NCBI GenBank assembly: GCA_035604335.1
Contig: DATNIT010000285.1
Span: 1-64,000 of the forward strand
Direction: 5' to 3'
DNA: 64,000 nt
From: DASZHJ01 sp035604335
Lineage (GTDB): Bacteria; Pseudomonadota; Alphaproteobacteria; ATCC43930; CGMCC-115725
Part shown: in pieces, positions 26,701-36,397 of the stretch
Layout of the letters: every line of letters starts with the position of its first letter
Position numbering within the stretch: the first letter of the stretch is position 1
Program-made: the position numbers and the translations under genes
Notes under the pieces: model-generated
What the model saw: the letters and a program-made list of their open reading frames with translations, nothing else
Told to the model about the DNA's origin: nothing
The model's database searches: none

Positions 26701-27468
26701 CTAGCGAACCCCCTTGGCCTGCAGCGCCGCGACATAGCCGCGGTTCCAGGTCGGCGTGATCAAGACCTCGTTGATGCAGACGTGCTTCGGGAGCGAGGCG
26801 ATGTAGCGGATGAGGTCGCCGCAGTCCTCGGGCTGCACCATGCGGGCGCGATCGTCGGCGCTCACGGGCACCGGCCGCTTGTCCAGGATCGGCGTCGCGA
26901 CCTCGCCGGGGCAGACCACGCAGGAGCGGATGCCGTTGATGCATTCCTCCATGTTGATGCTGTGACTCATGGCGACGACGCCGTGCTTCGCCGCGGTATA
27001 GCCCGGCCCGCTCAGCGGGCTCACGAAGCGGCCGGCCATGGACGCCGTATGGATGAGAATCCCGTCCTTCTGCGCGCGCATCAGCGGCAGCGCCGCGGCG
27101 ACGCAGTAGAAGGCGCTGGAGAGATTGCCGTGGATCAGCTCGTCGATCGACGACGGCTTCAACTCCCGCCAGGTGCGCTCGAGGACATTGAGGCCGGCGT
27201 TGTTGACGAGGATGTCGAGGCGACCGAATTTTTCCTTGATGAAGCCCGCGATCGTCTCGACGGCGCTCGCGCTCATAAGATCGCCCGGCCGCGCGTGCGC
27301 GGTGCCGCCAGCTTTCTTGATCTGCGCCGCGACGGTTTCCAGCGGCTCGCGGCGACGGCCCGTCAGCACGACGACGGCACCGTCCGCCGCCAACGCGGCG
27401 GCGGCGGCGGCTCCGATGCCGCTGCCGGCACCCGTCACCCACGCGATCTTTCCCTTGAGCGATGGCAT
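26701..27468 (-). CDS. Short-chain dehydrogenase/reductase
   Basis: A 255-residue classical SDR. The cofactor motif 'TGAGSGIG' is at 12-19, 'NNAG' at 89-92, and the catalytic set is S143, Y157 and K161 ('GYTAAKHG'). An Arg-rich segment after strand 2 ('GRRREPLE') suggests NADP(H). ATG 27468 has AGGGAG at an ideal distance. It stands between the SPFH gene and the hydrolase gene on the same strand; no pathway is evident. Confidence 0.88.
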   Translation of the reverse strand: MPSLKGKIAWVTGAGSGIGAAAAAALAADGAVVVLTGRRREPLETVAAQIKKAGGTAHARPGDLMSASAVETIAGFIKEKFGRLDILVNNAGLNVLERTWRELKPSSIDELIHGNLSSAFYCVAAALPLMRAQKDGILIHTASMAGRFVSPLSGPGYTAAKHGVVAMSHSINMEECINGIRSCVVCPGEVATPILDKRPVPVSADDRARMVQPEDCGDLIRYIASLPKHVCINEVLITPTWNRGYVAALQAKGVR

Positions 27469-27523
27469 CTGGTTCTCCCTGTAAATCACCGATCAGCGCG
27501 AGGAGCGGCCGCTCCCGGCGGCC

Positions 27524-29530
27524 TCAGGCTCCCGGCCCGTTGCCGCGCGGCGCCGCCTTGGGCGCCACCTCCTTCAGCTTGTCGAGGACGTCCGGCATCA
27601 TGCGGCCGAACATGGAGCTCAGCATCGCCGTCGGAATAAGGCCGCCGCTGTTCTCCTGCCCTTGCGCGCCCGACATCAGGAACTGCGGCACGATCGGCTG
27701 ATTGATCTTGGTGAGCGCGTCGGCGAAGCGGGCGAAGTTCTGCTCCGCCAGGCGATACTCCGGCCCGCCGTAGGCGTCGACGGAGAGCTTGGTCGATTGC
27801 GCGTTGGCGGTGCCGATCGCAAGCACGCGGTCGGCCTCGCCTTGGCCCTCGAGGCGCGATTTCTCGCCGACCGCTGCGGCCGTCACCTTCACGGTCTCGG
27901 CGTCCTTCTGCGCGCGCGCCAACGCGGCCGAGCCCTCGTTCTCCTGCACCTTGACCTGGATCAGCGACTGCGTGAGCGCGGCCTGTGCCGCCGCCGTCGC
28001 CTTCGCCTCGTTGAGGGTACGCTCCTGCACCGCGGCCTTCTCCTGCTCCTGGTAGGTCGTCACCTGCTCGCGCGCGACCTGGCGCGAGCGCAGCTGGATC
28101 AGGATGTTCTCGATGGTGGTATCGCCCGCCGGCGCGCGCGGCGTGCCGATCAAGACCTCTTGGAGCTCGAGCGAATAGGCCGCGAATTTGTCCTTCATCT
28201 GGTTCGCGGACTCTTCTTGGATCGCCGCGCGGTTTTGCAGCAGCTCGATCAGCGTCATCTTCTGGCCGATGTTCTTGAAATAGGCGCTCACCATCGGGTC
28301 GAGCGTCTGCTCGACCAGCTTCTTCACGTCGCCGAAGCGCTGGATGATCATCGGCGCCTTCTTGTAGTCGATGTGCATGACCACCGAGAGCGGCAGCGTC
28401 GGCTCGAAGGCGTCCTTCGTGATGAGCGAGATCTCCGACAGGTTCTCGTCGAGCTTCATCGCGCCGACCTCGCCGCGCACCCATTTCAGGATGAAGTTCA
28501 CGGTCGGAATGACCTCGACCTTGCCGGCATAGGTGTTGAAGGCGTACTTGCCGGGCAAGAGCGGATCCTGCCAGACGCCGCGGCTGCCGTTCACCACTAG
28601 CTCGCCATGCCGATACTGCTCGCCGGAGACATCGGCCGTCTTGGGGCCGGTGTAGAAGATCACCACGCCGACGTTGCCGACGGGGATCACGGTCTTCGGC
28701 ACCTCCTCGACGGTCGAGAACAGCCGATTGATGTACCAGGTACCCTCGACCACGACTTGCAGCTGCCGGCCGCGGAAACCGCCAGCCTTCAGGAATTTCT
28801 CCGGCTCCTGGAAATTGTTGTGAAAGGTCTCGGCGACTTTGTGATCGGTGCCGACCTCCGGCGCGATGATCTCGCCGGACGGCAGCGACGGCCCGTCATG
28901 GACGGTGACGATGCCGACCACGTCGTGCTCGGCGGCGATCACGACCGGCGCGAAGCCCTCGCGATCGGCGATGGTCTGCCGCATGGCATCGAGAATCCCG
29001 CGCTCTTGCTGGCTGAGCGCGTGGCCGTAGACGCGGTCATCGGTGATGATCGCGAATTGCGTGGTGTTGATGGCGTAGGTGCCCTCGCGCAGGATCTTGC
29101 GCTGCGGGCCCTTCTGGCCGCCGCTGGTCAGGAACTTCCGGGCATCCTGGAAGTCCGACTTCTCGTCGGTGTCGTTGGAGGCGAGCACCTGGGACGGCGC
29201 CAGCGGCGCCCCGTCGCGCGCGAACACGTAGGCGATCTTGCCCTGCCCGACCGTCACGAGATCGGATTTGTGAATCCGGTACATGAACGGCAAGAACACA
29301 TGGATGCCGCCGCGCAGGATCTCCGGCCGAAACCCGGCCTCGTTATGGAGCGCGATGAAGCCCGATTTGATCGAGCCTTTCGCCGCCCACATCTTCTCGA
29401 CGACGCCGACCTGGTTGTTCGGGATGTAGCGGAAGATGTTGGCGGCGCGCAGGAAGATCAGCACCGCCGCGACGATGATGGCCCATATGCCAACCTCTAC
29501 CCAGAAGCTGGGCAGCATCAGACTGTTCAT
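27524..29530 (-). CDS. SPFH/band-7 (flotillin-like) membrane protein
   Basis: A 668-residue protein with one N-terminal membrane anchor (about 12-29), a long SPFH-type beta/alpha region ('GIHVFLPFMYRIHKSDLV', then 'LPLSVVMHIDYKKAP' at about 380) and an Ala/Gln/Glu-rich coiled coil (about 470-590: 'EQEKAAVQERTLNEAKATA'). Flotillins and bacterial FloT-like proteins scaffold membrane microdomains. Its length exceeds typical bacterial flotillins (about 500), with an expanded middle section holding a second extracytoplasmic-looking segment. AGGGGG precedes the ATG. There is no adjacent NfeD gene, which is unusual for flotillin loci. Confidence 0.82.
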   Translation of the reverse strand: MNSLMLPSFWVEVGIWAIIVAAVLIFLRAANIFRYIPNNQVGVVEKMWAAKGSIKSGFIALHNEAGFRPEILRGGIHVFLPFMYRIHKSDLVTVGQGKIAYVFARDGAPLAPSQVLASNDTDEKSDFQDARKFLTSGGQKGPQRKILREGTYAINTTQFAIITDDRVYGHALSQQERGILDAMRQTIADREGFAPVVIAAEHDVVGIVTVHDGPSLPSGEIIAPEVGTDHKVAETFHNNFQEPEKFLKAGGFRGRQLQVVVEGTWYINRLFSTVEEVPKTVIPVGNVGVVIFYTGPKTADVSGEQYRHGELVVNGSRGVWQDPLLPGKYAFNTYAGKVEVIPTVNFILKWVRGEVGAMKLDENLSEISLITKDAFEPTLPLSVVMHIDYKKAPMIIQRFGDVKKLVEQTLDPMVSAYFKNIGQKMTLIELLQNRAAIQEESANQMKDKFAAYSLELQEVLIGTPRAPAGDTTIENILIQLRSRQVAREQVTTYQEQEKAAVQERTLNEAKATAAAQAALTQSLIQVKVQENEGSAALARAQKDAETVKVTAAAVGEKSRLEGQGEADRVLAIGTANAQSTKLSVDAYGGPEYRLAEQNFARFADALTKINQPIVPQFLMSGAQGQENSGGLIPTAMLSSMFGRMMPDVLDKLKEVAPKAAPRGNGPGA

Positions 29531-29753
29531 CGGATCCCCCTAAGCACCGCGGAACCGCCACGCAAGCGCCCGACCACAGCTGCCCGGGATGATAGAGCGG
29601 TTCGCCACCAGACGCCATCGACAAGGGCTCGCGGCCGCGCGCATCCGCTCGGGAAACGCCACGGCAGCGCGAGGTTGCTCGCGTGGAGACGACATGGCAC
29701 AAACGATGTCCTATCCCGCCCGCCGATCATAGCGCCGCCTTGCGAGGAAAGCC

Positions 29754-31466
29754 TTGGGAAACCCCGTCGACCCCATCACCGTATCGGTCATCCAGCATCG
29801 TCTGCTCGCGATCGTCGAGGAGATGGGCGAGGAGATGCTGCGCACGTCCTATTCGCAGATCCTGAACTCGAGCCGCGATTTCTCGACCGGCATCTGCGAC
29901 CTCGACGGGCGCCTGATCGCGCAGGCGGAGCACGTCCCGATCCATGTCGGTGCGCTGCCCTGGGCCGCGCGCTCCGTGCGCGATTTCTTCGTGGGCGAGA
30001 TCCGGCCCGGCGACGTCTATCTGCTGAACGACCCCTACCACGGCGGCAATCACCTGCCGGACTTGACCGCCTTCGTGCCGGTGTTCGACGGCGATAAGCC
30101 GGTCTACTGGTCGATCAACCGCGCGCATCAGAGCGACATCGGCGGCGCCACCCATGGCGCCTACAACGCCGCCGCCACCGAGATCTGGCAGGAGGGCATC
30201 CGCATCACGCCGCTTCGGCTCTACGAGCGCGGCGAGCTCCGGCGCGACGTCATGGAGATGCTGGTCACCAACGTGCGCCATCCCCGGGACTTCCGCGGCG
30301 ACCTCGCGGCCATGATCGGCTCGGCGCGGGTGGGCGAGCGGCGGCTGCTGGCGCTCGCGGCCGAGTTCGGCTGGGAGACGACTTATGCCGCGATCGAGGC
30401 CGTGCTCGACGGCGCCGAGCGGCAGACCCGCGCGGTGATCGCGGGCTGGAAGGACGGCGTCTACAAGGGCGAGGCGATCCTCGACGACGACGGCCACAAG
30501 TTCGAGGACATTCCCATCCGCGCCACCGTGACCAAGCGCGGCAGCGACCTCGTGATCGATCTCTCGGACAGCCACGAGCAGGTGATCGGCTTCGTCAACT
30601 CGTCCTATCCGAACATGCGCTCGGCGGTCGCGGTGGCGCTCTCCTACCTGATCGATCCGCACACGCCCAAGAACGACGGCACCTTCCGCCCGCTCGAGGT
30701 GATCGCCAAGCCCGGCACCATCGTGTGGGCGAACGAGGGCGCGCCGGTGACGCTCGCCACCAATCACTGCGGCCAGGAGATCATCGAGGCGATCATCCGC
30801 GCTCTCGCGCCCGCCTGCCCCGACCGCGCCATGGCCGGCTGGGGCCGGCGCTTCCGCATCGCGATCCAGGGCCGCGATCCCCGCCGGAACCGACCCTTCA
30901 TCTGGCACATGTTCCAGGCCCGGCCCGGCGGCGGCGCATCGCCCGTGGGCGACGGCTGGCCCGGCGCCGGCGAGTGGCAGGCAGCCGGCGGCATCAAGTT
31001 CGGCAGCCTGGAGGTGACCGAGGTGCGCTTTCCCCTGTTCTTCCGACGCCACGAGTTCCGCCCGGACAGCGGCGGCGAGGGCGAGTACCGCGGCGGCCCC
31101 GGTTGCGTACTTGAATTCGCCGTGGAGATCGACGAGCCCGCGCTCGGCAACACCGCCGGCGACGGCGTGCGCCACGGCGCCTGCGGCATCCTCGGCGGCG
31201 CCGACGGCGAGCCCCACCGCTATGTCCTGCACTCCAAGGGCCGAACGCCGCGCATCATCAAAACGAAAGAGGTCGGCATCCCCATCCGTCCCGGCGACGT
31301 GTTCCTCGTCGAATCCGGCGGCGGCGGCGGGTGGGGTGATCCCAAGAAACGTACGCGCGAGGCGCGGGCGCGGGACGTTGAGCTGGGGTTTGTGAGCGCA
31401 CCAGGCGCGACGAGTGCGGCCGAGACGAAACCGGAGCTCGTGACCGCAAAGAGAAAGCGCGCCTGA
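29754..31466 (+). CDS. Hydantoinase/oxoprolinase B subunit (second HyuB)
   Basis: A 570-residue HyuB-family protein distinct from the one at 16345-18045. Landmarks: 'LLNDPYHGGNHLPDLTAF', 'HQSDIGGATHGAYNAAATEI', 'FVNSSYPNMRSAVAVALSY' and the C-terminal 'VESGGGGGWGDPKKR'. The start is TTG 29754 after GAGGAAAG, the only start giving the normal N terminus ('PVDPITVSVIQHRL'). The HyuA gene follows after 4 bases, in the reverse order of the first pair. It carries an extra basic/Ala-rich tail of about 30 residues. Confidence 0.9.
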   Translation: MGNPVDPITVSVIQHRLLAIVEEMGEEMLRTSYSQILNSSRDFSTGICDLDGRLIAQAEHVPIHVGALPWAARSVRDFFVGEIRPGDVYLLNDPYHGGNHLPDLTAFVPVFDGDKPVYWSINRAHQSDIGGATHGAYNAAATEIWQEGIRITPLRLYERGELRRDVMEMLVTNVRHPRDFRGDLAAMIGSARVGERRLLALAAEFGWETTYAAIEAVLDGAERQTRAVIAGWKDGVYKGEAILDDDGHKFEDIPIRATVTKRGSDLVIDLSDSHEQVIGFVNSSYPNMRSAVAVALSYLIDPHTPKNDGTFRPLEVIAKPGTIVWANEGAPVTLATNHCGQEIIEAIIRALAPACPDRAMAGWGRRFRIAIQGRDPRRNRPFIWHMFQARPGGGASPVGDGWPGAGEWQAAGGIKFGSLEVTEVRFPLFFRRHEFRPDSGGEGEYRGGPGCVLEFAVEIDEPALGNTAGDGVRHGACGILGGADGEPHRYVLHSKGRTPRIIKTKEVGIPIRPGDVFLVESGGGGGWGDPKKRTREARARDVELGFVSAPGATSAAETKPELVTAKRKRA

Positions 31467-31470
31467 TCCC

Positions 31471-33519
31471 ATGTATCGCATCGGTATTGACGTCGGCGGC
31501 ACCTTCACCGACCTGGTCGCGGTCGACCCGTCGGGTCGCGCCACGTTGGCGAAGGTCGCGTCGACACCACGCGATCCCTCAATCGGCGTTTTGGCGGGGC
31601 TCGCGAGTCTCGCCGAGATATTGGACTTGCCGTTGGATCGGCTCTTCGCGGAGACCGAGCGGATCGTGCATGGCACCACGGTCGCTACCAACGCGCTGCT
31701 GGAGCACAAGGGCGCCAAGGTGGGATTGCTCACCACCGAGGGCCATCGCGACGTGCTGGAGATGCGCGAGGGGCTGAAGGATGATCGCTACAACCTCCGC
31801 ATGCCGCCGCCGGAGCCGCTGGTGCCGCGCCAGCGCCGGCTTGGCGTGCGCGAGCGCATGCGCGCGGACGGGCGCGTGGAGGTGCCGCTCGACGCGGCCT
31901 CGCTCAATCAAGCGATCGACACGCTGACGCGCGACGGCGTCGAGGCGGTTGCCATCTGCTATCTCCACGCCTATCGCGATCCCCGACACGAGCGCGCCAC
32001 GGCCGAGGCGGTCGCGCGCGCCATGCCGGACGTCTACGTCTCGCCCTCCTGCGACGTGTTCCCGCAGATCAAGGAGTTCGAGCGGGTCTCGACCACGATC
32101 GTCAACGCCTATGTCGGCCCCGTGCTCTCGCGATACCTGTTCCGTCTCGCCGGTCGCCTGAAGGAAGCGGGCTACAACGGGCCCGTGCTGATCATGCAGT
32201 CGCACGGCGGCGTGGCGCCGATCGTGGAGGCGGCTCGGCTCGCGGCGGGCGCTGTGCTCTCCGGCCCCGCGGGCGGCGTCGCCGGCAGCCGGCACGCGGC
32301 GCGCCTGCTGAACGCCGCCAACCTCATTTCCTTCGACATGGGCGGCACCAGCACGGACATCAGCCTGATCGTCGCGGGCGAGCCGTCGCTGGCGGTCGAC
32401 CGCAAGGTCGGCGGCCACCGCATCGCGCTCAACAGCCTCGACATCGTGAGCCTCGGCGCCGGCGGCGGCTCGATCGGCCGGGTCGATGCCGGCGGGATTC
32501 TGCATGTGGGCCCCGAGAGCGCCGGCGCCGATCCCGGCCCCGCCTGCTACGGCAAGGGCGGCACGGCTCCGACGGTGACCGACGCGAACCTGGTGCTGGG
32601 CTATCTGGATGCGCGCCATTTCCTCGGCGGACGCAGCACGCTCGATACGGCGGCCGCGGAAGCCGCGGTCGACGGCCTCGCGCGTGAGCTCAAGGTGTCT
32701 CGCATCGCCGCGGCGGAAGGCATCCACCGCATCGTCAACACCAACATGGCCGAGGGCATCCGGCTGGTGTCGGTCCGGCGCGGCGTCGATCCCCGAAAGT
32801 TCGCGTTGCTCTCCTTCGGCGGCGCCGCCGGCATGCACATCACGGATGTCGCGCGCCAGCTCGACCTCACGCGCGTGATCGTGCCGCGCATCGCGGCCGT
32901 GCTCTCGGCGTGGGGCATGCTGGCGACCGACCTGCGCTTCGAGGTCGCGCGCACGCACATCGGCGATGCCGGGGGCTTGGATGGCGCGGCGACGAAGCAC
33001 TTGTTCGACGAGATGGCCGCGGAGGCGACGGAACGGCTCCGTGCCTCCTACGACGGTCCGATGAGGCTGCAGCGCTCGGTCGACATGCGCTACGGCGAGC
33101 AGATCTTCGAGATCAATGTGGCGCTCGACGACGTGGACTGGGGAAAGCCCGATCCGCTGCCGGAGATCGTCGAACGCTTCCACCGGCGCCACGAAGAGCT
33201 CTACACCTACGCCATGCGCGACCAGGAGGCCGTGCTGGTGAACGCCCGAGTGGTCGCGATCGGCGTGCTGCCGGACCTGCCGCAGGAGCCGCGCCTGCCC
33301 GCCGCCGAGCCGGCGGCGCCTCGACATGAGCGGCGCATTTACCTCGGAGCCTGGAAGGCCGTGCCGGTCTACGACTTCGAGCGCCTCGCGCCCGAGCAGG
33401 CGATCGCCGGCCCGGCCATCGTGGAGTCCGCCATGACAACCGTGCTGCTGCGGCCCCAAGACAAGGCCCGCACCACCGCCCACGGTTGGCTCGATATCGC
33501 GGTGCCGACGCGGTCGTAG
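31471..33519 (+). CDS. Hydantoinase/oxoprolinase A subunit (second HyuA)
   Basis: A 682-residue ATP-binding subunit. 'IGIDVGGTFTDLVAVD' (3-18), 'IVHGTTVATNAL' (about 65), 'ISFDMGGTSTDISLIV' (about 287) and the C-terminal 'IAGPAIVESAMTTVL' define it. It forms a complex with the HyuB just upstream. It shares layout, but clearly not sequence detail, with the HyuA at 18042-20150, so the two pairs probably act on different cyclic amides. Confidence 0.91.
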   Translation: MYRIGIDVGGTFTDLVAVDPSGRATLAKVASTPRDPSIGVLAGLASLAEILDLPLDRLFAETERIVHGTTVATNALLEHKGAKVGLLTTEGHRDVLEMREGLKDDRYNLRMPPPEPLVPRQRRLGVRERMRADGRVEVPLDAASLNQAIDTLTRDGVEAVAICYLHAYRDPRHERATAEAVARAMPDVYVSPSCDVFPQIKEFERVSTTIVNAYVGPVLSRYLFRLAGRLKEAGYNGPVLIMQSHGGVAPIVEAARLAAGAVLSGPAGGVAGSRHAARLLNAANLISFDMGGTSTDISLIVAGEPSLAVDRKVGGHRIALNSLDIVSLGAGGGSIGRVDAGGILHVGPESAGADPGPACYGKGGTAPTVTDANLVLGYLDARHFLGGRSTLDTAAAEAAVDGLARELKVSRIAAAEGIHRIVNTNMAEGIRLVSVRRGVDPRKFALLSFGGAAGMHITDVARQLDLTRVIVPRIAAVLSAWGMLATDLRFEVARTHIGDAGGLDGAATKHLFDEMAAEATERLRASYDGPMRLQRSVDMRYGEQIFEINVALDDVDWGKPDPLPEIVERFHRRHEELYTYAMRDQEAVLVNARVVAIGVLPDLPQEPRLPAAEPAAPRHERRIYLGAWKAVPVYDFERLAPEQAIAGPAIVESAMTTVLLRPQDKARTTAHGWLDIAVPTRS

Positions 33520-33757
33520 GAGCGCGCTCTCCCGGACTGAATGGACTCACTGGTTTTCTCTTTTAACACAAAGAGTTAACTTCATCCAAGCAAGCGCCGC
33601 CAGGCCCGCGTCGAAGGACGCAGTGACGCCACCGCCACCCGCCTGGCGATAACTGTCCGCTAACCATTTTCGTTAAGGATGGCGGTCTCGCGGACCCCTT
33701 GGAGGTGCCGCGGCAGCTCGCGTCACCCGCCACGGTCGATAGCGAAGTGTCAGACGC
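33520..33757. other. Intergenic region with a weak AT-rich hairpin
   Basis: This 238-base gap holds a small hairpin (CTCTTT...AAAGAG, 33558-33575, loop TAACAC) shortly after the hyuA stop that could act as a weak terminator. The remainder presumably contains the promoter for the next gene, but no clear hexamers stand out. Confidence 0.35.
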
Positions 33758-36391
33758 ATGAAGCCAGGACGCCGTGACGATCCCACGCCTGCGCTGTCCG
33801 TGAGTGCGGCCGGCACCGCCTCGGACGCCGTCAGTCCCGGGCTGCGAGCGCTGGTCACCGCCATCTTCGTCGCGTCGGGCGCGGCTTCTCTCGTGCTGCA
33901 GGTCGTCTGGTTCAAGCAGCTGCAGTTTGTGCTGGGCAGCACGACCATCTCCGTCAGCGTCACTGTCGCCAGCTTCTTTTTCGGACTCTCCGTCGGCAGC
34001 GCGCTCGGCGGCCGACTCGCAGATGTCGTCGTGCGCCCGCTCAGGACTTACGGACTTCTCGAGCTCGCTCTCGCGCTCGTCTCCTTTGCCGTCACCGCGT
34101 TTCTCTCGAATTGGTCCGTCTGGGTCGGCGCGCTGTCGCCGATGCTGAGCCTCGACTCCTGGGCTCGGCTCCCCCTCATGGTCGTGCTGTCGCTCGCGAG
34201 TTTGTCGCTGCCGACGATCCTGATGGGCGCGACGCTGCCTCTCCTGGTGAGGTTCGTGACCCGCACCCGGACGGAGCTCGCCAATCGGATCGGCGTGCTC
34301 TACGGCTTCAATACGCTGGGCGCCGCCATCGGGACCCTGGGCGCGGGCTTCGTCCTGATCGGATTTCTGGGCGTCACGGGATCGAGTTTGGTCGCATCGG
34401 TCGCTTACGCCTGCGTCGGCTCGCTCGGCCTTGTCGCGTCACGTCGCGAGCAGCACTTGTCGGTGCCAGAGCGGCACCAGGAGTCGGTCCTCGGCACGAG
34501 GTCCGAGGCGCGCGACACGAGTTTCCTGATCTGGCTCTTCGCGGCCTCCGGCTTCGTCTCGATCGCCTACGAGGTCGTCTGGTTCCGTTTCCTGACCAAC
34601 GTCAGCAGCTCCAGCGTCTATGCCTTCGCAGGCATGCTCAGCACCTACCTGTTTGGGCTGGTGATCGGCGCCTTGGTGTGCGCCCGGTTTCTGGCATCGC
34701 GCAAGGATCAGCTGTTGCGGTACTTCGCCATGGCGCAATTGGGCATCGCGGTCACCGCGACGCTCACCCTGGCGGTGCTCGGCAAGGCCTCCACGTTCCA
34801 TGCGGTCCTGGCGCGGATCGTGTCGGCAGTGATCCCGGATCAGGCGCAGGTGCTGCTGGGAGACGATGTCTCGTTCTTTGTCACCTGTCTCGTCGCCCTG
34901 CTCCTGCCCACCACGATCATCGGCATCAGCTTTCCGCTCGCCAGCGAGCTGACGGTGATGCAGATGCGCGCGCTCGGGCGCCGGATCGGCACGCTCTACT
35001 CGCTGAACACCATCGGCGGCGTCCTGGGATCGCTGATCGCCGGATTTTTCCTGATTCCCTACCTCGGCAGCCAGTGGGCACTGAGCGCGTTGATCCTGAT
35101 GAACGTGCTGCTGTTCATCGGGGCCGCGGCGGCGCAGTCCCGCGCACCACAGAGCCGGTTGCTATGGCGGTACGGCGCGATGGCCGGGGGCTTCGTCGCC
35201 GTGTCGCTCCTGGTGCTCGGTCCGCGCTACCTCGAGCGGCAGCTGACCGCCTTCAACGGCGCCACGGTGCTGGAGCTGCGGGAGTCGCGCGAGGCCACTT
35301 TCGCCGTGCTGGAGTACGACGACGGCGCAGCCGGAAAGTATCAGCAGCTGCTGGTGAACTCGAAGAGCTACGCCAACAACCGGCCCGAGGGCCGGCGCTA
35401 CATGGCCGCCATGGCGCACTATCCGCTCCTGCTCCACAAGGGCCCGGTCGAGACCGCGCTCGTCATCTGTATCGGAACGGGCACCACGGTCGGCGCCGCA
35501 AGCATTCATGAGGAGCTGCGCTCCATCGACGCGGTCGATCTGGCACCGGCGGTGTTCGAGTTCGCCCGCTATTTCGTCCCCATCAACCACCGCTTCCAGG
35601 AGAATCCCAGGGTGCACAAGGTGGCGGCGGATGGCCGCCATTACCTGCTCGGCACGCACAATAGCTTCGACGTGATCACCCTCGAGCCGCCGCCACCTCA
35701 GGACGCCGGGATCGTCAACCTCTACACCGAGGAATTCTACCAGCTGGCCAAACGGCGGCTGCGCCCCGGAGGCATGCTGGCGCAGTGGGTGCCGTTGGAT
35801 TTCGCCCGCGGCGATCTGCCCAAGATGATTCTCAAGGCGATGCTCGCGCAATTTAAGCACGTGTCGTTGTGGGTGCCGTCGCGGATGGAGGGCGTCGCCA
35901 TCGCCTCTGACGATCCCCTGCAGATCGACGACGACACGCTCGCCCAGCGAATGTCCGCGCCCGCGGTTGCGGCCGATCTCACGGCGATCGGGCTGCGCTC
36001 ACCCGAGCACCTCCTCGCGACCTTCGTCGCCGCCGACGAGCGGCTCGCCGCCTTTCTCGCCGACGTCTCGAGCCTCACCGATGACCGGCCGCGGATCGAG
36101 TACTACAACCTCTACCCCGTGAAACCCATCCGGGTGGCGGATCTGAAGCGGCTCCGCGAGCCCGTGGAGCGCTATCTGACCCCGGCGTCATCGGGCAATC
36201 TCCAGCTGGACGCGGCCCGCGCCATCGTCGACGACATCTGGGACGAGCACGAGGCCACCGCGAACGGCGACGCCACCGCCGCCCGCTCGGCGCTCGACGC
36301 CGCCCTGAGGCTGGAGCCAAACAACTCCTATCTCCGCTTCCTCGCGCGCAACCAGCGCATCGCGGCCAATCAAGCCTCGCTGCAGCCGTAG
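33758..36391 (+). CDS. Fused membrane transporter-like / spermidine-synthase-like protein
   Basis: An 877-residue protein. Residues about 30-485 form a multi-span membrane region like the 'fused MFS/spermidine synthase' family ('ASLVLQVVWFKQLQFVLGS', 'LYGFNTLGAAIGTLGAGF' and 'LYSLNTIGGVLGSLIAGF', an internal duplication). Residues about 500-740 are an aminopropyltransferase-type Rossmann domain: 'ICIGTGTTVGAA', 'DAVDLAPAVFEFARYF', 'DGRHYLL' and 'EFYQLAKRRLRPGGMLAQWV'. The segment after strand 4 reads 'FDVITLEPP' rather than the 'D-S/T-D' of true spermidine synthases, so the reaction may differ. A short TPR-like helical tail ends the protein. No polyamine genes are adjacent. Confidence 0.8.
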   Translation: MKPGRRDDPTPALSVSAAGTASDAVSPGLRALVTAIFVASGAASLVLQVVWFKQLQFVLGSTTISVSVTVASFFFGLSVGSALGGRLADVVVRPLRTYGLLELALALVSFAVTAFLSNWSVWVGALSPMLSLDSWARLPLMVVLSLASLSLPTILMGATLPLLVRFVTRTRTELANRIGVLYGFNTLGAAIGTLGAGFVLIGFLGVTGSSLVASVAYACVGSLGLVASRREQHLSVPERHQESVLGTRSEARDTSFLIWLFAASGFVSIAYEVVWFRFLTNVSSSSVYAFAGMLSTYLFGLVIGALVCARFLASRKDQLLRYFAMAQLGIAVTATLTLAVLGKASTFHAVLARIVSAVIPDQAQVLLGDDVSFFVTCLVALLLPTTIIGISFPLASELTVMQMRALGRRIGTLYSLNTIGGVLGSLIAGFFLIPYLGSQWALSALILMNVLLFIGAAAAQSRAPQSRLLWRYGAMAGGFVAVSLLVLGPRYLERQLTAFNGATVLELRESREATFAVLEYDDGAAGKYQQLLVNSKSYANNRPEGRRYMAAMAHYPLLLHKGPVETALVICIGTGTTVGAASIHEELRSIDAVDLAPAVFEFARYFVPINHRFQENPRVHKVAADGRHYLLGTHNSFDVITLEPPPPQDAGIVNLYTEEFYQLAKRRLRPGGMLAQWVPLDFARGDLPKMILKAMLAQFKHVSLWVPSRMEGVAIASDDPLQIDDDTLAQRMSAPAVAADLTAIGLRSPEHLLATFVAADERLAAFLADVSSLTDDRPRIEYYNLYPVKPIRVADLKRLREPVERYLTPASSGNLQLDAARAIVDDIWDEHEATANGDATAARSALDAALRLEPNNSYLRFLARNQRIAANQASLQP

Positions 36392-36397
36392 CTCGCT

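Noticed and set aside
29727..33483. Long minus-strand open frames (634 and 669 codons) opposite the second hydantoinase pair
   Set aside because: Low-complexity Ala/Arg/Asp/Gly composition and no domain pattern; the plus-strand HyuB and HyuA are unmistakable.
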